Notes under the pieces: generated by a model
What the model saw: the letters and a program-made list of their open reading frames with translations, nothing else
Database searches by the model: none
What the model was told of the DNA's origin: nothing
In this document: piece after piece, positions 1-6,000 of the stretch
Position numbering within the stretch: the stretch's first letter is position 1
How the letters are laid out: each line of letters opens with the position of its first letter
Translations under genes and position numbers: made by a program
Assembly (NCBI GenBank): GCA_002453475.1
Contig: DKGY01000090.1
Location: 14,464-24,629 of the forward strand
From: Clostridium sp. UBA6758
Lineage (GTDB): Bacteria > Bacillota > Clostridia > Clostridiales > Clostridiaceae
Reading direction: 5' to 3'
Length of the DNA: 10,166 bases

Positions 1-140
1 AGTTTTTTAATTTCGTAAATATTACTTTATTATTAAATATTTATAAATATACAATCATATACTTTAATTTATATTACTTATATAAAATATTTTCAAGTTA
101 CTGTTAATGTACTTTAAGCCGTTATTTCATGATATTTATA
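1..140. other. AT-rich intergenic stretch, nothing recognised
   Basis: This left edge lies beyond the dinG terminator. It is almost pure A/T and shows no open frame with a ribosome binding site, no G/C-containing hairpin and no repeat that I can support. It may hold the end or promoter of a gene lying outside the window. Confidence 0.5.
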
Positions 141-142
141 AT

Positions 143-182
143 AAAAAAACAAGATATAGAATGACTTTCTTTCTATATCTTG
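143..182 (-). terminator. Rho-independent terminator of the dinG-like gene
   Basis: A perfect 12-bp stem (150-161 with 171-182, arm CAAGATATAGAA) encloses a 9-nt loop. Read on the minus strand it is followed at once by a run of seven T (plus-strand A run 143-149). It starts 8 nt after the TAG stop of the helicase gene at 191-193, so it very probably ends that transcript. Confidence 0.87.
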
Positions 183-190
183 CTTAAGCT

Positions 191-2203
191 CTATTCATCC
201 ATTTTCATCCAAAAACTTTCTATTTTTCTTATATCATTAGTTCTATTTTTAATAGGGAGAGATTCAAATACTATATCTTTATATGGTCTATTTGACAATT
301 CACCAATTCTAGAATCTAAGATTGCTACTATCCCCTTATCATTATGCTTTCTTATTAGCCTTCCTACTCCTTGTCTAAGTTTTACTATCATTAATGGTAC
401 ACTTATATCCATTAAAAAATCTTCTGATAAAGTCCTCTTATATTCTATAATTGGATCTGGTACCGGAAATGGTAGCTTAAATATAATTAAATTTGATAAT
501 GATTTTCCAGGCATATCTATTCCTTCCCAAAATGTTCCTGTAGCTAATAATACGGAATTCTCATCTTTTTTAAATTCTTCAAGTATATCATCCTGAGAAG
601 ACATATGCTGTTGTTTTAAAAGACTATATCCTAAATTTTTATGTTTTAGTATTTCATAAACTTCCTTAAGATCACTTTTAGAAGTAAATAAAACTAAAGC
701 TTTTCCCTTTGTAATATTCAGAAGCCTTACTATTTTTTCCGCTCCAATTTTTATAAACCTTTCTCTCTCTTCTACTGGATGAGGCATATTTTCTGTATAG
801 TACATCATTGCATTATCATTGTAAGGAAAAGGTGATGGTTTTGGTGGTGATAAAAATCCTGAATTTGTTGGAAATCCTGTACTTTTAATAAAATACTCAT
901 ATCTCTCTTCTTCACTACCTTGGTTCTTATCTGCAATGGTTGCTGAAGTTAATATAGTAGTTTTTAACTTATCAAAATATAAAGAATTTATCTCCTTACT
1001 TATATCTTTAGGACATGCAAATATATGAATATCTTTAAAGTTTTCTAACCAAAATAAATTCTTACTCTTTATATCTATCAAACTTTTTATAAATTCTCTA
1101 AGATTCTCTAACTCCTCTAATATTTCTTCACATAAATTATTATCACTATAAAATTGTATCTTATAATTTATTAAATCAATTTTACTATTCAAAAGTAAAA
1201 GCTCTTCTCGTATTTCATCTATGTTAATAAAGAACTTTTCCATTTCTTCACCCTTAGGTGATGAATTAATTTGTTTTTTTACTTGATTACTTAGTTTATT
1301 GAAAATAATATTTAAAGTATCGGTTACATTCATAAAAATTTCGTAACTTTCTCTTCTTACTGATGATATTTTTATAGTTTCAATTATATCTTTTAAAATA
1401 GATTTTATTTTATATTTGTTATAACTTTCAATTAAAGATGCTCTAACCTTTTCCTCTAAATTATGAGCTTCATCTATAACAATTAAATCTATCTTCTCAT
1501 TTAAAAGCCCCTTTTGTCCATTCTTTAACTTTTGAAAATGTACGGTTAATAAGTCCTGATTACATAAAATTACACCATCTGTATTTAGCATATCTCTTCT
1601 TAGAGACATAAAACTACAACTATTATAATGTTCACAACTATTGTGCTCTGTTGCCTTTACATTTACATTGTCCCATATACTATTATCTACATCTAATTTG
1701 ATATTTTTTCTATCGACTACTCCATTATTTATATAATTACACAATATTTCCATATCATCATTAAAATCTTTTCTATGAATCTCTTTAAAATATTTATCTA
1801 CTCTACTTTTGCATGCAAAATGAGTCATGCCTTTAGCTAAAACTATTTCTGGTTTATGATTTATATAGGAACAAATTCTTTTAACATCTTTAATAAGTTG
1901 CTCTTGCAAAGCTATAGTTGATGTAGCAATTAATACAGGTTTATTAAAAAGCTTATTATAATAAAGTAAGGGAACTATATATGCATAGGATTTTCCTATT
2001 CCTACTCCTGCTTCCACTATAGTATGTTCTCTATCAGCTATGGCATTACATATATCTAAAGCCATGTCTTCTTGTCCTTCTCTTTGCTCAAAACCTAGCT
2101 TAGGAATTTTATTCATAAAAAAATTCCATACTAGCTGTTGTAATTCATCTTCCTTAGAAAATTTCATCTCCAATGTTTTACTATCTTCTGAAAACCAAAA
2201 CAT
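191..2203 (-). CDS. dinG: DinG/YoaA-family ATP-dependent DNA helicase (XPD-like, superfamily 2)
   Basis: A 670-residue helicase of the XPD/DinG group, expected to unwind damaged or structured DNA 5'-3' in the cytoplasm. Visible motifs are Walker A GVGIGKS (about 66-72), DEAH (244-247), SAT (about 420-422), motif V GTFWEGID (about 556-563) and motif VI QGVGRLIR (about 611-618). It lacks the N-terminal exonuclease domain of Bacillus-type DinG. Candidate iron-sulfur cysteines are Cys131, Cys190 and Cys196; a fourth at the usual place just before Cys190 is missing, and Cys155 is the nearest spare. The start is ATG at 2203 because a GGAGGG site lies 7 nt upstream; the in-frame ATG at 2239 sits beyond that site. 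The gene stands alone, with a terminator of the upstream msrB before it and its own after it. Family is certain; the exact DinG versus YoaA assignment is less so. Confidence 0.9.
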   Translation of the reverse strand: MFWFSEDSKTLEMKFSKEDELQQLVWNFFMNKIPKLGFEQREGQEDMALDICNAIADREHTIVEAGVGIGKSYAYIVPLLYYNKLFNKPVLIATSTIALQEQLIKDVKRICSYINHKPEIVLAKGMTHFACKSRVDKYFKEIHRKDFNDDMEILCNYINNGVVDRKNIKLDVDNSIWDNVNVKATEHNSCEHYNSCSFMSLRRDMLNTDGVILCNQDLLTVHFQKLKNGQKGLLNEKIDLIVIDEAHNLEEKVRASLIESYNKYKIKSILKDIIETIKISSVRRESYEIFMNVTDTLNIIFNKLSNQVKKQINSSPKGEEMEKFFINIDEIREELLLLNSKIDLINYKIQFYSDNNLCEEILEELENLREFIKSLIDIKSKNLFWLENFKDIHIFACPKDISKEINSLYFDKLKTTILTSATIADKNQGSEEERYEYFIKSTGFPTNSGFLSPPKPSPFPYNDNAMMYYTENMPHPVEERERFIKIGAEKIVRLLNITKGKALVLFTSKSDLKEVYEILKHKNLGYSLLKQQHMSSQDDILEEFKKDENSVLLATGTFWEGIDMPGKSLSNLIIFKLPFPVPDPIIEYKRTLSEDFLMDISVPLMIVKLRQGVGRLIRKHNDKGIVAILDSRIGELSNRPYKDIVFESLPIKNRTNDIRKIESFWMKMDE

Positions 2204-2245
2204 ATATATCCCTCCTCTTGTTAAACCTTTTAATAACATAGCTAT

Positions 2246-2274
2246 ATTTTCACATTTTTCTTCTTAAAATACAA
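2246..2274 (-). promoter_or_regulatory. possible dinG promoter
   Basis: On the minus strand TTGTAT (2274-2269) is followed after 17 nt by GAAAAT (2251-2246), with a TG one base before the -10. The transcript would begin about 35 nt before the ATG. In DNA this AT-rich such matches arise by chance, so this is weak support. A promoter is nevertheless expected here because a terminator lies just upstream. Confidence 0.28.
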
Positions 2275-2305
2275 CCGTAGATTTCTATATTTAATTTCTT
2301 AAACA

Positions 2306-2351
2306 TAGAAAAAGATGTGATTAAATAGATAAATCTATTTAATCACATCTT
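2306..2351 (-). terminator. Rho-independent terminator of msrB (and the ktrB-msrB unit)
   Basis: A perfect 19-bp inverted repeat (2312-2330 with 2333-2351) leaves only a 2-nt loop on paper, so the real loop will open a few pairs. On the minus strand the stem is followed by a short T run (plus-strand A run 2309-2313). It lies 24 nt past the msrB stop. No T run follows it on the plus strand, which fixes the direction. Confidence 0.8.
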
Positions 2352-2375
2352 AATGCCATACTCTCATCTGTACAT

Positions 2376-2828
2376 TTATTTATCTAGTAAATCTAAGTAC
2401 TCTTCATATCCCTCTTCCTTCATCTTATCCCTTTGAATAAATTTAAGTGAAGCTGAATTTATACAATACCTTAATCCACCTAGTTCATCAGGTCCATCAC
2501 AGAATACATGCCCTAAGTGAGAATCTCCATTTTTACTTCGCACTTCCGTCCTAACCACTCCATGACTTTTATCTATATTTTCTTTAATAAGATCTCTATC
2601 GATTGGCTTTGAAAAAGCTGGCCATCCACATCCTGAGTTAAACTTATCACTAGATATAAATAAAGGTTCTCCTGTTGTTATATCTACATAAATACCTTCT
2701 TCATAAAAATCAAAGTATTCATTTATATAAGGTAGCTCAGTTCCATTTTCTTGAGTTACGTTATATTGCTCCTTGGTTAATATTTTTTTCAACTCTTCCT
2801 TACTTCTTTTCATATATTTATTATCCAT
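2376..2828 (-). CDS. msrB: peptide-methionine (R)-S-oxide reductase MsrB
   Basis: This 150-residue cytoplasmic enzyme reduces the R form of methionine sulfoxide in oxidised proteins back to methionine, normally using thioredoxin. Family signatures are plain: [11 protein letters not shown] (65-75), [13 protein letters not shown] (97-109) and [12 protein letters not shown] (120-131). Cys122 in RYC is the expected catalytic residue. Cys67 in GCGWP is at the spacing where two-cysteine MsrBs carry the resolving cysteine. The two CxxC pairs that bind zinc in the E. coli enzyme are absent (TTGE at 51-54, and no second pair near GHVFC), so this is a zinc-free type. The start ATG has AGGAGG 10 nt upstream. 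The gene is 57 nt from ktrB with no terminator between them, so it may be co-transcribed with ktrB. MsrA is not fused or adjacent. Identification is firm. Confidence 0.95.
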   Translation of the reverse strand: MDNKYMKRSKEELKKILTKEQYNVTQENGTELPYINEYFDFYEEGIYVDITTGEPLFISSDKFNSGCGWPAFSKPIDRDLIKENIDKSHGVVRTEVRSKNGDSHLGHVFCDGPDELGGLRYCINSASLKFIQRDKMKEEGYEEYLDLLDK

Positions 2829-2885
2829 ACCATATTAACCTCCTAAATACAAAACAGTTTTTTTATTTAATATTTCACAAATGTG

Positions 2886-4235
2886 TTATCCTATCAATAT
2901 CTTTCCTTCTGGATACTTGTAATTGGCGCCTTTCTTTCTGCTTACTATAGCCATTACTACAGTAAGTGGACCTACTCTTCCTAAATACATTAACGTAATA
3001 ATTATGATTTTTCCCGGTTCACTCAGCCTCTGAGTTACACCTGTAGTTAATCCTACTGTTCCAAAAGCTGATGTAGCTTCGTATAATACATCTAAAAAGG
3101 CTTCATTTGGCTCAGCTATAGTAAGCATCATGGTAACTGTCATTACTAATCCCATTCCTATAATTAAAAGAGTAATAGCTTTTAATTGTAATCCTCTAGG
3201 AATCGTCCTTCCGAATATGTCAGCATTTTCTTTTCCTCTAATTACGGAAATAGCTGTACATAAAATTATACCCAAGGTGGAAGTTTTTAATCCACCTGCT
3301 GTAGAGCCTGGGGAACCTCCAATAAACATAAGTATAACAGTTACAAACTTTGATGTTGTAGTCATCTTATCTATTGGTACACTATTAATTCCTGCTGTTC
3401 TTGGACTTATGGAAGCTACAATAGAGTTTACTATTTTGTCCTTAAAATTCATATTTCCTATAGTATTAGGATTATTGTATTCTAGAATAAACATGACTAT
3501 AGTTCCTCCCACTATTAGTATAGCAGTTATTAATAACACTAACTTAGAGTGTAAAGATAACTTTTTTGTATTTCTATAGTTATAAAGATCTAACAATACA
3601 ATAAAGCCTAATCCTCCAATAGCTATTAATGCACTTACAGTTAAAAGTATAATAGAATTATCATAATATCCTGTATAACTATTAAAATTTCCAAATAAAT
3701 CGAATCCAGCATTGCAAAAGGTAGATATAGAGCTAAATATACTAATATATAAACCTCTAGCTACACCAAACTCTGGTATTAGCTGAGTCGATAGTATCAA
3801 TGCTCCTATAAACTGTATAATAAAAGTAAATAGCATAACCTTTTTAAGCATCTTTACTAACCCTTGAATATTAAAAGTATTCATAGCTTCTTGCATTAAT
3901 AGTCTACTCTTTAAAGTAATTCTTCTTCCTATTAATACAGATATAAAAGTGGCAAAAGACATAAATCCAAGACCACCGATTTCAATTAGTATCATAATAA
4001 TCGTCTGCCCAAATAAGTTCCAATGAGTACCTGTATCTACTGTAACTAACCCTGTAACACAGGTAGCAGATGTAGCCGTAAATAGTGAATCCAAGAAATT
4101 TGTAGCCTCTCCACTAGCAGATGATATGGGTAAACTTAATATTGTACCTCCAATAAAAATTACTATAAAAAACCCAAGAGCTAATACCTGCACTTCACTC
4201 AATTTAGTTTTCTTTAAAATTTTAAGACTTTCCAT
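2886..4235 (-). CDS. ktrB: KtrB/TrkH-family potassium uptake channel subunit
   Basis: An integral membrane protein of 449 residues that forms the K+-conducting pore of a Ktr-type uptake system, normally gated by a cytoplasmic RCK subunit (KtrA/TrkA). The four-fold repeated pore is visible: P-loop filters TGL (61-63), NAGF (175-178), TAGI (280-283) and TVGL (393-396), each with the conserved glycine. The intramembrane gate-loop sequence FIGGSPGSTAGGLK lies at about 304-317. Length and the short basic N-terminus fit KtrB better than the longer TrkH. The start ATG at 4235 has a G-rich GGGGG site 8 nt upstream. No ktrA-like gene is in the window, so the regulatory subunit must be encoded elsewhere. 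It is followed by msrB after 57 nt without a terminator. The KtrB versus generic TrkH name is by length and filter pattern; the family is certain. Confidence 0.93.
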   Translation of the reverse strand: MESLKILKKTKLSEVQVLALGFFIVIFIGGTILSLPISSASGEATNFLDSLFTATSATCVTGLVTVDTGTHWNLFGQTIIMILIEIGGLGFMSFATFISVLIGRRITLKSRLLMQEAMNTFNIQGLVKMLKKVMLFTFIIQFIGALILSTQLIPEFGVARGLYISIFSSISTFCNAGFDLFGNFNSYTGYYDNSIILLTVSALIAIGGLGFIVLLDLYNYRNTKKLSLHSKLVLLITAILIVGGTIVMFILEYNNPNTIGNMNFKDKIVNSIVASISPRTAGINSVPIDKMTTTSKFVTVILMFIGGSPGSTAGGLKTSTLGIILCTAISVIRGKENADIFGRTIPRGLQLKAITLLIIGMGLVMTVTMMLTIAEPNEAFLDVLYEATSAFGTVGLTTGVTQRLSEPGKIIIITLMYLGRVGPLTVVMAIVSRKKGANYKYPEGKILIG

Positions 4236-4497
4236 AAAATTACCCCCAGTCTATAAGTCTTCAAATAAACATCTTCTTATTTTAAATTTAATGATTTGTA
4301 ATTGATTTCCTTCATACATCATATATAATTTATACACCTTATTAAATAGACTTTGTGATAAAATTTAACTATTTAACACGGATTTAACATTGCTATATAT
4401 AATTTAAATTTAATATATCAACTTTAGTATACACAACTATTTCTATATACATGTGTGTATATTTTTATACAATTAATTTTTTAAACTTAACCTAAAT
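4236..4497. other. ktrB upstream/leader region, no recognised riboswitch
   Basis: This roughly 260-nt AT-rich stretch lies between the ktrB start and the next terminator and must contain the ktrB promoter. Two short dyads are present: TTAAATAG/CTATTTAA (4342-4349 with 4369-4376) and TATACACA/TGTGTATA (4428-4435 with 4454-4461). A minus-strand TTGTAT, 17 nt, TATATA arrangement overlaps the second dyad and could be a promoter with a leader of over 200 nt. I looked for a c-di-AMP (ydaO) riboswitch, which is known upstream of some K+ transporters, and did not see its G-rich conserved core. No plausible coding frame is present. Confidence 0.45.
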
Positions 4498-4546
4498 AAA
4501 AAAAGATAAACTTATATTATTTAAATCAATAAAGCTTATCTTTTTT
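4496..4546 (-). terminator. Rho-independent terminator of the 77-aa gene
   Basis: The arm GATAAGCTT on the minus strand pairs with AAGTTTATC, one pair being a G-U wobble, and is extended by A/T pairs. It is followed by a long T run (plus-strand A run 4498-4504). A T run also follows the stem on the plus strand, so it could act in both directions. It begins about 24 nt past the stop of the upstream small gene, which it most probably serves. Confidence 0.75.
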
Positions 4547-4569
4547 ATATGTTTATGCAATAAGGCTTT

Positions 4570-4803
4570 TTAATTGTTTTTTTCTAATATATCTTTTATA
4601 ATTGCTATTCTATCTTCCTCTAGTATATTCGCAATCTTTATTTCAACATCGCCATTTTTAAAGAATCTTTCTACATTGGAATCTACAATTTTAATAACCT
4701 TATCTGATAATTTATCGTAGGTCATTAAATCATCTCTGTATAAATCTACAATGTCTCTTAAACAAGCACCTAATTCCTTAGGATTTTTATAAATTGTTCT
4801 CAT
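4570..4803 (-). CDS. small conserved-looking protein of unknown function (77 aa)
   Basis: I cannot assign a function. The 77-residue product is soluble, charged and looks mostly helical, with no signal peptide, membrane segment or metal-binding cysteine pair (one Cys, residue 14). It begins MRTIYKNPKELG and has acidic patches at about 20-35 and 62-72. The sequence resembles, from memory only, a short clostridial family (possibly TIGR04540); this needs a profile search. The start is ATG at 4803: the site GGAGGA lies 7 nt upstream. An in-frame ATG 15 nt further upstream (4818) is part of the ATGGAGG ribosome-binding site itself and so cannot be the start. It is a single-gene unit with its own terminator. 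A proper ribosome binding site, full codon integrity and a dedicated terminator argue that it is a real gene. Confidence 0.75.
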   Translation of the reverse strand: MRTIYKNPKELGACLRDIVDLYRDDLMTYDKLSDKVIKIVDSNVERFFKNGDVEIKIANILEEDRIAIIKDILEKNN

Positions 4804-4833
4804 GCTATAATCCTCCATAGTTTTACAATAATA

Positions 4834-4887
4834 ATTATAATATTAATGTATTAGCAAAAATTTATTTATTAGCTACTACATTGACAA
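4834..4887 (-). promoter_or_regulatory. possible promoter of the 77-aa gene
   Basis: A consensus TATAAT lies on the minus strand at 4839-4834, about 30 nt before the start codon, but has no good -35 box. An alternative is TTGTCA (4887-4882), a 17-nt spacer and TAAATT (4864-4859). One of these is likely the promoter because the upstream lplA transcript ends at a hairpin at 4942-4976. Confidence 0.3.
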
Positions 4888-4936
4888 TATACATATTATA
4901 CCCTACATTATTTTTAATTACCAAGGTTTATTTTAC

Positions 4937-4976
4937 ATAAAAATATGGATTATATCATTAAAATATAATCCATATT
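4937..4976 (-). terminator. terminator, probably of the lpdA-lplA transcript
   Basis: A perfect 14-bp stem (4942-4955 with 4963-4976, arm AATATGGATTATAT) has a 7-nt loop. On the minus strand it runs into a short T tract (plus-strand A run 4939-4943). It lies about 100 nt beyond the lplA stop, an unusually long 3' tail, and the stem is AT-rich, so the assignment is moderate. Confidence 0.62.
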
Positions 4977-5079
4977 AAAAATATTAAATTTTCTTGACTT
5001 ATCTAGCTGAGGTAAATATATTTTAGCCTAAGAATATTATGGTTTATATAAATATTTCTATACCCATTTTTTCTATAAT

Positions 5080-6000
5080 CTAACTTATATACTTTTCTAT
5101 CAATTTTATAACTTCCTCTCTGGAGAAAATGATACCTATAAGCTGTTCTTCAATTTTCCTTAAATCGATATTCTCCAAAGTGTCTGAAAATATTTTAACC
5201 CTTACTATTTTTCCTGACTCCACTGTTAAATTTATGTCCACATTTCCTATGCCAGTTTTTTCTTCCAAGACTACATCATATTGTGGACTTTCACCATAAT
5301 TCCACAGCTTACTAGAATATTCATCATATAGTTTAGGTACATAGTTGCTCATATTATAAATATCTATTTTTTGAAAATTTCCATAAATATTTTTAAAGGA
5401 ACTTACCAATGACTGTATTAAATTTTCTACTGTTAATTCACTACAAATATCTATTAAATTTATCACTCTACTTTTTACCGATTCTATGCCTTTAGATTTT
5501 AGTTTTAACTTAGATGGAGTAAGAACTTTTTCAAGTTTAGTAATATCTACATCTATCATAAGAGTACCATGGTGAAAATAATTACCATCTTCACAATAAA
5601 ACGCATGTCCTGAAAATTTTCTATTATTCAAAAGCAAATCATTTCTTCCTGAAAACTCAACCTTAAAACCATACTCCTCTACAGCATCCTTTATAATCTG
5701 AAGTTGTTTATCTAAATTACTATCAATTTCCTTTGTTATAAAAGTAAAGTTTAAATTTCCTAAATCATGAAAAACTGCTCCTCCTCCAGATATTCTCCTT
5801 GCTAATATGATATTTTTTTCCTTCATATAACCTAAATCGCATTCTTTATAAGGATTTTGATTTCTTCCAATAACTACAGTATTTTCGTTTTGCCAAAGAT
5901 ATAATATGGTTTCTCCTGACTTTATATTTCTAAACAATTCTTCTTCTAGAGCTAAATTATAATAGGGATTAACTTCCTTTGATATAATCACTTTATTCAT
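5080..6000 (-). CDS. lplA: lipoate-protein ligase LplA
   Basis: This 306-residue cytoplasmic ligase activates free lipoate with ATP and attaches it to a lysine on lipoyl domains or GcvH. Motifs of the catalytic domain are RRISGGGAVFHD (68-79), the segment NDLLLNNRKFSG (120-131) with the expected active-site Lys128, and HHGTLM (143-148). A C-terminal accessory domain is present (about 220-306, beginning near KLWNYGESP), so it is a full-length LplA rather than a truncated LipL/LipM-like enzyme. The ATG at 6000 overlaps the end of lpdA by 8 nt (ATGAATAA), indicating translational coupling; an AGGAG-like site lies about 12 nt upstream inside lpdA. The obvious nearby substrate is the lipoyl domain at the N-terminus of LpdA. 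Family assignment is firm; the real in vivo acceptors are inferred. Confidence 0.94.
   Translation of the reverse strand: MNKVIISKEVNPYYNLALEEELFRNIKSGETILYLWQNENTVVIGRNQNPYKECDLGYMKEKNIILARRISGGGAVFHDLGNLNFTFITKEIDSNLDKQLQIIKDAVEEYGFKVEFSGRNDLLLNNRKFSGHAFYCEDGNYFHHGTLMIDVDITKLEKVLTPSKLKLKSKGIESVKSRVINLIDICSELTVENLIQSLVSSFKNIYGNFQKIDIYNMSNYVPKLYDEYSSKLWNYGESPQYDVVLEEKTGIGNVDINLTVESGKIVRVKIFSDTLENIDLRKIEEQLIGIIFSREEVIKLIEKYIS

Noticed and set aside
180..596. Rightward open frame over the 3' end of the helicase gene
   Set aside because: It is a shadow of dinG on the opposite strand, has no ribosome binding site and encodes a serine/isoleucine-rich product typical of antisense translation.
3130..3579. 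149-codon rightward frame inside ktrB
   Set aside because: It is the antisense of a hydrophobic membrane gene, which easily gives long hydrophobic open frames. The sense strand carries all four K+ filter motifs.
4236..4480. c-di-AMP (ydaO) riboswitch before ktrB
   Set aside because: This would fit the gene, but the region lacks the conserved G-rich core and paired stems of that RNA. It is nearly all A/T.
4881..4909. Rightward promoter: perfect TTGACA, 17 nt, TACATT
   Set aside because: The -35 is perfect but the -10 matches only four of six. It points into a hairpin lacking a rightward T run and then into genes on the opposite strand, with no frame to express. It is probably chance, although an antisense or small RNA cannot be excluded.
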